Assembly: GCA_964017185.1 (NCBI GenBank)
Contig: OZ024870.1
Span: 55,306,312 to 55,370,311, forward strand
Source of the DNA: Rugalucina vietnamica
Lineage: Eukaryota; Mollusca; Bivalvia; Lucinida; Lucinidae
Length of the DNA stretch: 64,000 nt
Direction: 5' to 3'
Notes under the pieces: generated by a model
What the model was told of the DNA's origin: nothing
Databases searched by the model: none
Seen by the model: the letters and a program-made list of their open reading frames with translations, nothing else
Shown: in pieces, positions 11,391 to 22,079 of the stretch
Layout of the letters: the number at the start of each line of letters is the position of its first letter
Position numbering within the stretch: the stretch's first letter is position 1
Translations under genes and position numbers: made by a program

Positions 11391-12432
11391 CTCATGCACT
11401 GGCTTATAACTAATATGACATGTAAAAAAAAATTACAAACATAAACAAACACAATGATAATATTTGTCTCAATGCATGATGAGAACATTCTTTAAACAAG
11501 AATTCTTATCCCATGTTATCACTGTTTTCCCTTTTCTAATGTCTCACTACTTGAAGCTTTGAGGGACAAGGGATTTTTGTTAAACTGGGTATTAAATTGT
11601 CCCTTCTCTGGACAGGTTTGGGTGTCATTTGAGACCTACTGGATTTGTAATGCATATTTTTGTTTGGGCAGGGAAACTTTTGCTGTAATGCATATATTAT
11701 TCTTTTACAGTATTAGCAAGAAGCCTCAAAACAGTACTTCAGTTGCAGTTCATTTTTTTAGAGAATGTTCTCATCATGGTATGTTTGAGATATAAACTGG
11801 TCAAAATAAATTAAGCCTCATGTCAAGTTTTCTTCATAGGCTTAATGTTAAATTACCTGATTTTATCTGTTTATTTTAAAAATTTCAAAAGCAATTGAAA
11901 ACACGTACAAATTCCAAGTTAGACAACAACATCTAAAGCATAATTGCACAAAGGCTCAAGTTGAAATACAGACTGTCTTTCAATATGTGCTTTATTATCC
12001 AAGAGTGTCCAGGTTTTGAGCAATTTTACTATAGAAATGATAGGGAGCTTTTCTTGACTTCTAAAACAAGTGTCACTCTATACAAGACGAAAATCAAGCC
12101 ATCATAAGAAAAATGATTCATGCTTAATTGCTGAAAAATGCATGCAGAATCGTTTATTTACTCAAAAGTTATAAATAAAAAAAAATGGAAGTTTTTGCAG
12201 TAAGTCTATGGAAAAATTATCTAGGGCTTCATTTACTTTGACCAGTTTAGAAGAACATGTAAACAAGCATGGCATTTTAAAACAACAATCAGACTAGTTT
12301 CAAATGATTAAAGATATTGCTGAATAACAGGCTTTCATAATAAATCTTGGGTACTTTTTAAATAATTATCAGACAAAAGCTGATAATGGTGTGACACTAT
12401 GTACCCTCACAAAATACTTGTATGTTAGCAGC

Positions 12433-12896
12433 TTCTGGTACTGTACATAGAGGATCTTACACAGGTGGTCATTTTATATGAAATTTATTAAACGAGCCTT
12501 TGGCGAGTTTAATAAATTTCATATGAAATGACCACGAGTGTAAGATTCGTTTTATCATATGACTTTTAAAAATAAGATTTTATCGCCTTCGAAGTGGACG
12601 TATTTTTCATGAAAATTTACATTGTTGTTACGGACGTCGTCAATGACGTTACGTATTCCCGCAAAAGTGTTAATACACGTGTGGTCATACGATTTTTATG
12701 ACATGACGTTATCCACTCGAAAACAGCGACGTCATATGATAAAGCCTGGTACTTTGTGTACAGTAATAGCATATGACACTTTGAATGGGAATTGTGTGTG
12801 TGTCATTAGGTAATGATGTATTGATTAAAAGTTGACACCAATGGGTCCTATTATTGGGGATATGTGTGTATTTACATCAAAGACAATACCCACTAA
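12433..12896 (-). pseudogene. Fragment of a second Helitron helicase (motif VI region)
   Basis: Outside the insertion at 12446-12743, this matches 14490-14680 of the intact Rep/helicase gene closely, including the sequence coding for the SYAVTIHKVQG motif (agcatatgacactttgaatg is identical in both). Only about 60 codons remain, with changes that break the frame. It joins directly to a copy of the 3' flank, so sequence equivalent to 14290-14485 has been deleted. Confidence 0.85.
12446..12743. mobile_element. MITE with internal hairpin, inserted in a Helitron helicase relic
   Basis: Two structures lie side by side. One is a hairpin of about 45-bp arms (12454-12498 and 12500-12545; tttatatgaaatttattaaa and its inverse). 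The other is a TIR segment bounded by tttatcatatgac (12551) and gtcatatgataaa (ending 12743). Helicase-derived sequence lies on both sides (gcagcttctggtactgt before, agcctggtactttgtgta after) and is continuous in the intact gene at 14489-14530. Confidence 0.75.
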
Positions 12897-14315
12897 CAAA
12901 TCAATGAACAGAATGCATTACAGTAATATACACAACAACATACATATTCTAAAATAAAAATGGTAAAACTAGAGCAGAAATGACAACACTTCAGTGTCTG
13001 TAATTGTTATAATGCAATGGCATTATATGTAACAGATCATTGAAATGGCAAGTGTTAACTAAACCATAACAAGAAATATTCAAGAAGGTATTACATATAT
13101 TGGGTGTTCATCATGAACATGGCACTCATGAGCATAAATGAAGCTATCTTCATTGGACCTCATCATAGCAACAAGGTAGTAAGACAATAAAATATGTGAT
13201 GTAAAAACATAATGGTGAAACCAGCAAAATCATCTGAAATACAACACAAAGGAACTAGAATATTAGGAAAAAACTGTCCACTTCAATCGTATCATGGACA
13301 GGCAAAGTTCATAAGTGGAAATAGCAGCTTTTTAAGACTAGTTCCAAATACATTTAGTACAGCTGCTGAACAGCAACATTCTAGTTTCATAATATAAGTG
13401 TGTTAAAAGTAAATGAACATGAAAATAAAAATGATATCCATAAAACAATCATAATAGTAGGGTTGACTTGTGCACAAGTAAAATATAAAGACTTGAATGA
13501 TTGCATAGTTGTATAAAATATTATGTTTAATAATATGCTTCAATAAGAACAAGGCACACATCAGCTACATGTATATACTGTTAGTTGGGAAATTTTCGCC
13601 AGTACTTATTTTATTTTTTTTTTTTTGACTATTCATGAGTTTGTTGCCTCGTGAATTTAATGTTGTTGCTAATAAAGATATTCTATGATCCATAAAGACC
13701 ACACACGCACATGTTCACCTAGTCAATACATCACAAATTATTTTGATAAAGAAAAATGAAGCAAAAAATTCCGAAATGACAGTACTACAAGGTACTTAAT
13801 GTACTCTAGCAAAAAACTAGTATAATATGTAAATAAAAGTTACATACAATGTACATAGACAACAGCCATGGAAATAGTTGTCTTATTACATGATGAGAAC
13901 ATCTCTTATAAACGTAAACAAGAATTCTTATCTTTCTGTTATCACTGTTTACCCTTCATACTATGACCTACACAGCAATTTTTTGCGATAATTGCTACAG
14001 GTTGAATCAAAGCTTCCTCAATCTTGTTGCTGTATCAGCAGGAAGGCTCAAAACCATACTTCAAATGCAGTTAATCTATATGAGATGTCCTCAACATGTT
14101 ATATTTGAGAAAATATAAAAAACATGTCAACAAGCATGGCATTTAAATATAACAATAAGACTAGCTTCAAATGAATGAACATATTGTACAATGTAGTAGC
14201 TAAATAACTATCAGATAAAAACTGGCAGGACTCTGTGTACCCTGACAAAACATCTATTTATTTCACTTGCAATGTTGTCTTATCTCCTCTTTATAGCACC
14301 TTAATGAATGGCAAG

Positions 14316-17300
14316 TCAGTCTTTAAACATTAATTTTGTTTGTAGTCTTTCCATTTCCTGTAATGCACTTTTTGATGGATATATTCTTTCTGGGCAAAAG
14401 TTAATGATAGAGAGCCCATTGGATGATGGTAGGCGACTTAAAGCTACATAAGCCATACCAGCACGAAATATATTTGGACCTATATCTACTGCAGCTTCTG
14501 GCACTGTTAAGCCTTGTACTTTGTGTATAGTAACAGCATATGACACTTTGAATGGGAATTGTGTACGTGTCATAAGGTGATGATCTTTTGAGTGAAAGTT
14601 GACAGTAATGGGTTTTATTGTTATAGGTGTGTGTTTATTCTCATCAAAGACATTACCTATTGATGGGTCAAAGAATAGGATGTCTACTGAACTGGGTAGT
14701 TGTCCTGGAAACTCTTGACTATGTCCATTGGCCCAGGTTATATTTGTTATGATGCCTTGAGCTCCATTTACTAAGCCTTTGCTTGTTTCTATATTGCGTA
14801 AGAGCATGACTTGCGCTCCAATACAAATATCAATTTGTTTTGGAATGCCTCCGCAAAGGTCATCATCATTTTCTGCCACTCCATCGCCCTCATCTATGGC
14901 ATTTAATCGATAAATTGTATTGTTATCAAATGCACTTTGATTCCGCAGTCTGAGTTGATTGTGAATATTACACAATTCTTTAGTTGGGTACATATGTTGG
15001 ATGTTCATTTGAGGGTGGCTTTTAGGAAGCAGCTTAGACCTTAAGAATTTGATGTCTGAAATGGTTTGCTGACCAATCCTTATTCTGTTTAAGATCCTAG
15101 CATATGCTGTATCACCCTTCTGTCTTACATTTTCTTCAAGCTCAACACATTTGAACAAATCTCTCCACAGGTGCAACACAGGTAAGTCATCATGGTCTTT
15201 GTAAATTGCACTGCCAAACACTGGTGGTAGTTGTAAAAGATCACCAAATGCCAAGATATTTATGTTACCAAAGAAAGTGTTTGGTATACTTTGAGTGTCT
15301 TTGATTTCTTGAAGCCTTTTGTGAATGTGTATAAGTGTATTGATGCTTACCATGCTGATTTCATCTATTATGAGCATTGACACATTGCAGAAAAGCCTTC
15401 TTAATTTTTGTAGCATTCGTGGTGACAGTGGATGGTATGTGGCATTGTTTTTGTTTTGTACATTTAAATGTAGCAATCGGTGAAGAGTCCAACCCTTGAC
15501 ATTATAAGCAGCAACTCCGGTAGGTGCTGCAATCAACACATTAGGAAACGTTCCACGATTGTGGCGTAACATGTGTTCTCGTATCAATTTCAATACGAAA
15601 GATTTCCCAGTTCCAGCACCCCCTGTTACAAACAGCTGTATTGCTTCTTGTTGATTATTGATTATGCTTTCATCTATAAAACTGATGATTTGTTTTTGCT
15701 TGGTAGTGCATTGTTTTAATGATTCAATATACTGTGTATCTGTCATATTGAATTGGGCCAATAACTTAAAATCATCAGATGAAAAGCATGTTTGTTCAGT
15801 GTCTTTACGTTGGTTTATAGTTTCTGTGCCTTGAAATGCAAACGTATTTGGTATATCCGTTTCATTTTCCTGTTCTAGCTCTTCTGACATGAAAGCTGGG
15901 GTTATCTTGCAGTAAATGTCTTGCTGTGTTTGTTCACGTAATGCTCTTATTTGTTGCACAGCTTTTGTTAGTTTTTCATGGTAATGGAAGGCTGTCAAAG
16001 ACTCATGATCTAACTGCTCCAGTTGCCCATGATAGGCATGTTCATATGTATCAAATGAGTCTTTAATATTTGCATAAGTTCTCCATGGTAAGAAAAGAGT
16101 CAAGACACATGAGAAGTATTTTTCTGAATCCTTGGTGATATTTGGAATGTAAGTTCGAAAACAGCTTTGAGTACGCTTTTCTCTAATCCATTGCTTAGGC
16201 TCACCTATCAGACAATGCCTTTGCAGTTTTGATTTTGCAACTATTTTTTCATTTTTTCTCAGCAGGACATAGGTAGTTGCAAATTTGACTAGGGACATTT
16301 GATCGAACTGCTTGTTTTTTGGGCGCCTCATGTACAAGTCATGGATATTTTGTGCAAATACATCTGTGGAATCTGCTGGTAACTCTTTTAATGCAGCTTT
16401 AGGTTTTACAATCTTAAACTGCTCTTCAAGAGGAAAGGCACTAATGTATATACAATCCTTTGATGAATATACAAGGTTGAGGTTAAGAATTCTAAATGCT
16501 GCTTCTTGTGCACTTATAAGTCTGTGTGTAAGTAAAATGTTACCAATTTTAGAAAGTCTTTTTCTAATACTTGCACTTGATGGGAGACTTTTAATGGTAT
16601 TTGAAAGTGCAGCTTTTAGGTCATCTGGTTCATTTTTGCATACATAGGTGCAAACATATGCAGCAGCTGCATATTTGCAGCCAACAACCTGCACATCCAT
16701 ATTTGCATTCCAGGTTTTGAGTATCTGCTCATTGTATGGATTAACCCAGATGCTATCGACAGATCGGGAGAGTTTGTAAAATCTGCCGGTTGTATTTGTT
16801 ATGTTTGACAACTGTATTTGTGTTGTCTCTGAAGGGTCTCTTGGAAAGTCAAATCTACACACATTGTTTTTGTTTCGTTTGAAACAAGTATGTGTATGGT
16901 GATGTATTTGTAGTTTGCTCACTAACGGGTACATGTCACTGTTTTCAGCAGGTAGCTGAGCAGATATGTATTTGTCTATGAAAACTGCAGCTTTTTGTCT
17001 GCCTTCTATGGTTTCCATATCAGGAGCATCAGGATTCCAAAAGAAGGCATGAACATGGGGGCTGCCTCTATTCTGAAACTCTATCCTAGCAAAATAATCA
17101 GTTATTTTACCTAGAGGTTCCATTGGACCAAGTATGAACTTGAATAAGAAGTGTTCCCAGCGCTTGGAAAAATAAATTGCACATCTCACTGGATTTTTTT
17201 TCACCATGTTTCTTTTCTGTGTTTGTGAAAGGGCCATTATATCACTCTCAGATAAACTGCAATCTAAGAACTGGTACAAATCTGTCCAATTTGAATCATT

Positions 17301-19418
17301 ACAGCTGAGAGATAGGAAGAAGGTTGGTGGGCCTAACATTTGAATTTTGGCCATCAGATTTTGCAACTGGCAGCGCCAGTATGCAGATGTTCCTTTTATT
17401 TGTTTCATAAAACGAAAATCCTCTGTTACTTGTTGTTTGTATGAATCTTCAAGAATATGATGAGCTTGTAATTTTGCATTTCCAATGCGAACAGCTATTG
17501 ATATAGCTGACTGTAGGATATTCTGTTCATATATATTCAGTGCCCAGAATATATACTGTAAACATGTTGCCCATCTTTTGTCACAGTTAAGAAGCCTGCA
17601 TGTAAAGTATTGCTTTAGTGTAACAAGACCAGATACTTTAGCATATGCATTGATACCATATGGATATAACTGTGGAAATGCTAGCTCTTCTGTGTTAGGT
17701 TCTCTGAATATATTTACTGGCTCATTTGTAAGTACTGGCAGTTTAATTTTTGGGAGGTCCTTGACTTCTGCCTTTTCATCAACTCTTGGAAGAGTGTAAT
17801 CATTCAATATGACAGAAATCTCATCCATTCTTTCTTCTCTATTGTCTAAGTCTGAGAATTCATTTGGTATGGGAAAAGAACAATCCATGTTTTTGATTTT
17901 TACATCTTTGTAAAATGGGTTATGTTCAGTTAGCCATTGTAACGCAGTGAACACCTGTTGTGTGTTGATCTGATATGAAAAGCCATTAGCAGACTCAACA
18001 AGTACTTGATACTCATTTTGTGGAGTTCTTGGTAGAAGTGAGCAAATCTCATGAGTTTGCATTGGTATGTTAATAACTTGTCCCTTCTGTGCATATTGGC
18101 CACCTACTGGCAACTTTGCAAGTTTCATGTAGGGGTGTACAAGCTGAATCATATGAAGTTCTGTTTCATTCAAGCTCTGTATTTCAGTGGGAGTCTCTCC
18201 TGGATCAATATTTTTTTTATGTATTGGAGACTCGGACATTCTGTGTGCAAAACAGAAGGCACAACAAAATTTTTCTTTTGTACCATCATGAATACCTTTA
18301 GGGGATCCAACTAAAATGAGCTGACCACAATAGAAGCAGGAGTGAGAGGGCAAATAACCTTCCAATGTTGGTAAAGGACTAATATGAATGATTGTGTGTT
18401 TGATTGACTGAACTTTTTCAGTGTTGTTTGTTCTGTCTGGCTTTGTCTTGTTTATTTGTGGCACACTGGAAAATGTCTTGTTAATTTGCATTTCAATGGA
18501 TTTTGTGTTATTGATTAGTGATCCAACGAAATCGGTCTTGTTAATTTGTGTTTCAACAGAATTTGTCTTGTTAACTTGTGGTTTAGTGGCATTTGTCTTG
18601 TTAATTTGTAATTCCATGTAATCTGTTTTGCTGATTTGTGATCCAGTGCCATTGTTCAGACAAGATGTTATTCGACTTCTGTCAACAAGAGGGACAAAGT
18701 GGTTGGGCTTAAATTGGTTCTTTGATGTGTAGTTGCCAGACCATAAAATGGGAATACATGGTATATTACCCTCATACGGAAGTAATGGAGTAACAATCCT
18801 GTTAAATAAATGCCTGATATTTCTGTTTGCATCCGGATAAACTGAAAGAACAGACACTTGAAGTGCTGTGCAGAGGGCTTGTATTTGCCACATTCCAGAC
18901 CATGATGTATTATTAAGTGTTGATACAACTTCATTTTGCAAAACCATACGTATTTCATCTCTAGTAAGTGTGTTTTTTCTTAGTTGGTAGTCAGTAATGG
19001 CAAAGCAGTCATAAAGCAGTATTTGTTCTGATAATAATTCTTGTACCATTTCATTACCATCTTGATATATGATATTTTCTAACTGCATCAGAGCTAAAGC
19101 AGTCCTTAATCTTAGTTCAGATGACATCGACTCATCACCAACTAATAACAAACTTATAGCATTGTATAAACAATTTCCATTTGGTGTTGTCCATAGTGGT
19201 ACTAAATTATCACTGATATCAGCAGGTAACAATGTCTTGGCATAATTGTCAATAGATGAGGTTGGAAAGACTTTAACACATGGGACTGGTAAATGATGTT
19301 GTTCAATGGTATTTGCCAACTGTGTTGCCTCATGTTGTAGGGCTGCATAATTATGTGTGGCTGTTGAGTGCAGCAACTGCAAGGCTGTTGCGAAGAATAA
19401 TGCCCGTTCACCAATCAT
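14316..19418 (-). CDS. Helitron Rep/helicase with N-terminal OTU domain
   Basis: The reading frame is uninterrupted over 1700 codons. It should encode a nuclear protein that nicks and unwinds DNA for rolling-circle transposition. Domains numbered from this ATG: an OTU cysteine-protease-like domain with Cys83 in PNGNCLYN and His240 in NHFVPL; a run of 12-residue repeats (xQINKTxxxxx, about 270-330); a CFYC...FCCAFC cluster (about 360-395); a Helitron N domain; the Rep HUH motif GSPHVHAFFW with His788 and His790; the two-tyrosine motif with Tyr921 and Tyr925 (YVCTYVCK); and a PIF1-type helicase with Walker A GGAGTGKS (Lys1272), Walker B LIIDE (Asp1352) and a motif VI block SYAVTIHKVQG. The frame is open up to an ATG at 19526, but gttttgcag directly precedes the ATG at 19418, so those 36 codons are probably intron or leader. 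Catalytic residues all look intact. No endonuclease domain follows the helicase. Confidence 0.95.
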   Translation of the reverse strand: MIGERALFFATALQLLHSTATHNYAALQHEATQLANTIEQHHLPVPCVKVFPTSSIDNYAKTLLPADISDNLVPLWTTPNGNCLYNAISLLLVGDESMSSELRLRTALALMQLENIIYQDGNEMVQELLSEQILLYDCFAITDYQLRKNTLTRDEIRMVLQNEVVSTLNNTSWSGMWQIQALCTALQVSVLSVYPDANRNIRHLFNRIVTPLLPYEGNIPCIPILWSGNYTSKNQFKPNHFVPLVDRSRITSCLNNGTGSQISKTDYMELQINKTNATKPQVNKTNSVETQINKTDFVGSLINNTKSIEMQINKTFSSVPQINKTKPDRTNNTEKVQSIKHTIIHISPLPTLEGYLPSHSCFYCGQLILVGSPKGIHDGTKEKFCCAFCFAHRMSESPIHKKNIDPGETPTEIQSLNETELHMIQLVHPYMKLAKLPVGGQYAQKGQVINIPMQTHEICSLLPRTPQNEYQVLVESANGFSYQINTQQVFTALQWLTEHNPFYKDVKIKNMDCSFPIPNEFSDLDNREERMDEISVILNDYTLPRVDEKAEVKDLPKIKLPVLTNEPVNIFREPNTEELAFPQLYPYGINAYAKVSGLVTLKQYFTCRLLNCDKRWATCLQYIFWALNIYEQNILQSAISIAVRIGNAKLQAHHILEDSYKQQVTEDFRFMKQIKGTSAYWRCQLQNLMAKIQMLGPPTFFLSLSCNDSNWTDLYQFLDCSLSESDIMALSQTQKRNMVKKNPVRCAIYFSKRWEHFLFKFILGPMEPLGKITDYFARIEFQNRGSPHVHAFFWNPDAPDMETIEGRQKAAVFIDKYISAQLPAENSDMYPLVSKLQIHHHTHTCFKRNKNNVCRFDFPRDPSETTQIQLSNITNTTGRFYKLSRSVDSIWVNPYNEQILKTWNANMDVQVVGCKYAAAAYVCTYVCKNEPDDLKAALSNTIKSLPSSASIRKRLSKIGNILLTHRLISAQEAAFRILNLNLVYSSKDCIYISAFPLEEQFKIVKPKAALKELPADSTDVFAQNIHDLYMRRPKNKQFDQMSLVKFATTYVLLRKNEKIVAKSKLQRHCLIGEPKQWIREKRTQSCFRTYIPNITKDSEKYFSCVLTLFLPWRTYANIKDSFDTYEHAYHGQLEQLDHESLTAFHYHEKLTKAVQQIRALREQTQQDIYCKITPAFMSEELEQENETDIPNTFAFQGTETINQRKDTEQTCFSSDDFKLLAQFNMTDTQYIESLKQCTTKQKQIISFIDESIINNQQEAIQLFVTGGAGTGKSFVLKLIREHMLRHNRGTFPNVLIAAPTGVAAYNVKGWTLHRLLHLNVQNKNNATYHPLSPRMLQKLRRLFCNVSMLIIDEISMVSINTLIHIHKRLQEIKDTQSIPNTFFGNINILAFGDLLQLPPVFGSAIYKDHDDLPVLHLWRDLFKCVELEENVRQKGDTAYARILNRIRIGQQTISDIKFLRSKLLPKSHPQMNIQHMYPTKELCNIHNQLRLRNQSAFDNNTIYRLNAIDEGDGVAENDDDLCGGIPKQIDICIGAQVMLLRNIETSKGLVNGAQGIITNITWANGHSQEFPGQLPSSVDILFFDPSIGNVFDENKHTPITIKPITVNFHSKDHHLMTRTQFPFKVSYAVTIHKVQGLTVPEAAVDIGPNIFRAGMAYVALSRLPSSNGLSIINFCPERIYPSKSALQEMERLQTKLMFKD
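18421..18650 (-). repeat. Minisatellite-like repeat inside the Rep/helicase gene
   Basis: In-frame units of 36 bp (or close to it) encode variants of xQINKTxxxxx. Six or so copies link the OTU domain to the rest of the protein. On the plus strand the recurring word is cttgttaatttg. It probably encodes a flexible linker. Confidence 0.85.
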
Positions 19419-22079
19419 CTGCAAAACATTGATTCTGTATGTGTATTGAAATAAATTTAACACACACCCTAAAACATTACAATAACATACATATTCACAT
19501 GAAAAAATAAAGAAGTTTGCCTGCACCAGTTGTTTTGTGTTTTTTGTTTACTTATAAGTTTCAAGCACATGGATTTTTTTTTCTAAATGCTTATTTGATA
19601 TAATACATGTGCAAATACATATAAGTATTTAATATAGTAATCCTTGATGCATGTAACACAAAAATTAAATGAATGAAATTGAATGCTAAATAATTGATCA
19701 AATACTCAGATGTTGGTTCAATACTTCTAATCTATGGTCATTAGTCATGTGCTTTCCTATCCTTTTAATGCTGAACTTACAGGTGCTAGTGTGTTATTGT
19801 AGGCTGTGTGAGATAAAACATTATCAGTGGCCTCACAGAGAGCATGTGCATATGATTCTTTCAGGATATGTGAATCCCGATCAAATATTAAATCCTTATC
19901 TTGTTATTAGAGTAGAAACTAAGAATCTGCATTTTCGCTTAATGTTGATTTTAATGCCTTTTTTATCCATTTATATTGGCAGAGTATATTTGCTTTATTT
20001 CAGTATAGGTATTGCTATTAAAATGTGCAATTGAACAATGTGCTATTTGTTATACAAAGTGAATGATTGCCAACTTGGTACATATTGAAGTTTGTGCTTT
20101 CATTAGAGTAAATTTGGTAAAGATCTATGTCCAATGTACAAGCCACACCTAGTTGATATGGTGCATATAACATTAAATGTAGCCTCTCAATATTGTTTCT
20201 GCCAAATGGTATGCAGTGTTTAAGTTTATTTTAGTGCCAACAGACTTAAATTCAAGTGAAATAGTGATTTAATAAACAAATAATGCATTTGCTTTGTTTT
20301 AAAGTTGTAAATACGCATATTTTTAGAAGATCTAACTAAAACACAGAAAGTAAGCAATGGCACAGCTGAAAAAAGATTTCCAGTCTCATTCAGCATTTGC
20401 TGTTCAATACATGTAATACCATGGTATGTTTTAATCAATTAGTCCTAAAACAAGTGAAGCATACTTCTCCAAGGGACATTGGTGCTAATTCATACATTTT
20501 CTCTTATTATTGGCCTTTTTTTTCATTGAAATATGCATGAGGTTTTAATGCAAATACCTGCATAATTAATTAATTATTTGACTATGGTATATGAAGTCAA
20601 ATGCCATAGCCTAGGATACATATATGTATACTATTATTGCGACAGTATCCGATATTCTGGGTCTTGTGGAGCCAAAGTCAAAAATTTAGTTTTTAACAAA
20701 TTTGCAATTTTTATTACGTTGATAATCCATGTCCAAAAGCTATAATAAATAGGGCTAATGATTAATAAGAAAAATAGAGAAAACAGGCACCACACACAGT
20801 TTGCATCTTTGGGTTTTTAATTGATAAAAAAATTAATTGGCCTTGGAAAAATGTTTGTAACACTGAGCTACAGAGTTATGTTCTGTTGACCTTCACAGTG
20901 AATGTTGTCTAAATACATGTATTATAAAATCAGAAATAGCATAGGACTTGCTATAGATTTCCAATTGTCTTCTATTGGGGCGTTTTGAAACTAGTAAGTC
21001 CAAATAACATCGCATGCAGTTTTGTGATGTCAACTTTAGTTCACGTTTTGTGACGCCAACTACCTCCACAAGATCGAAAATCTCAGAGAATGTCACATAT
21101 AAGCTGATGAGTTAAGGTTAACAATTTTTACCTTTCTCCATATACACTAAACAAAAAAATAAACGCAACAATGATACATCACTCAAATTTGAGCCAACTA
21201 TGATGTTATCAGAAATCATTGCATTCTCTACTTTCGCACAAGATGTCAGACTTTCAAATGCAACATAATGAATTTTCATTTTAATAAGCATTTCTAAAGT
21301 TATTCGATGGTGAGCATAAAAATGGTGAATTTAGTGAAACATACATGTACAAATAATGGCATAATTAAAATTGGCTTTAAATCCCCATTCAAAATCACCA
21401 TGTTCTGTTCAGCAGAAACTGATAACTCGTATATGTTATAGAATAAAAATGAATAAAATAAAAAGTACCCCACTTTCTTTTCTAGTTTTAATTCATGCTT
21501 GTTTGTTGTAGAATTTATTTCTTTTTTATTAATTTTAGGGATGGAGCGCAGCTGACATTGCTTCTTAATGATTTGGAGTGCCTCCAAAAGTGTGCGCATG
21601 TGCATTTGCATTATTTAAGAAAACAAAAGATTCTCATGCAATTTTAATTGAAATGAATTAGTTTTTTTTTTCCACTTTATACCCTGATAACCCATGAATA
21701 GGAAGTATACAGCAACAAACCTGAAATTGTCATTGATTTACCCCTAAACTTGAAAATCCTTGGTGGCCTATTGTTGCAATTCTGTTTTGTACACCTAAAC
21801 CTGAAGATCCTCGGTGGCCTATTGTTGCGTTTCTTTTTTTTGTTTAGTATACATTGTACAAGTTCCTTATACACTTCAACATCATTATAACCCACCTAAT
21901 TATAATACAGTTTTTAATATAACATAACCATGTCATGGCTCTCAAATTAATAATCTTAATACATGTCTCTAGCAAGTAACCTCATCATAAAATGATACAT
22001 TTTTAACAAAGTCCGTTGTTATAGATCTTATACAGATAGTGTTATTATGAGGTTGGTATGTACTTTGTGATTTCATTCC
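19419..22079. other. Spacer between the two Helitron genes
   Basis: About 2.6 kb without a supported exon. It contains a TA-flanked TIR element (21145-21849). Other open frames here lack recognisable domains. The promoter and any 5' exon of the Rep/helicase gene probably lie here, since an acceptor-like gttttgcag abuts the ATG at 19418. Confidence 0.5.
21145..21849. mobile_element. TA-flanked TIR element (Tc1/mariner-like MITE) inside the Helitron
   Basis: The left end CACTAAACAAAAAAATAAAC continues to gcaac. The right end, inverted, reads TACTAAACAAAAAAAAGAAA and also continues to gcaac. TA flanks both ends. AAAAATAAACGCA-type ends are familiar in Tc1/mariner elements. A duplicated word, atccttggtggcctattgtt at 21756 and its variant at 21808, lies near the right end. 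The minus-strand open frame at 21300-21611 has no motif I recognise. Confidence 0.7.

Larger units (their letters stand above)
9895..12432 (-). mobile_element. Second, decayed copy of the Helitron 3' region
   Basis: Reading along the plus strand, the order of conserved stretches is the same as in 12960-14290: cagtgtctgtaatt, gtgttcatcatgaacatg, agctacatgtatatactgtt, tacagtactactaggtac, atgatgagaacat with caagaattcttatc, and acaagcatggcatttta. It is longer because a TA-flanked MITE (10250-10825) and a dispersed repeat (11165-11390) are inserted. Small open frames here are not supported as genes. Confidence 0.8.

Noticed and set aside
16312-18621. Plus-strand open frames within the Helitron
   Set aside because: Shadows of the minus-strand Rep/helicase coding sequence.
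19419-19526. First 36 codons of the longest Rep/helicase frame
   Set aside because: A gttttgcag acceptor directly precedes the ATG at 19418, and the extra residues are hydrophobic and unlike the family.
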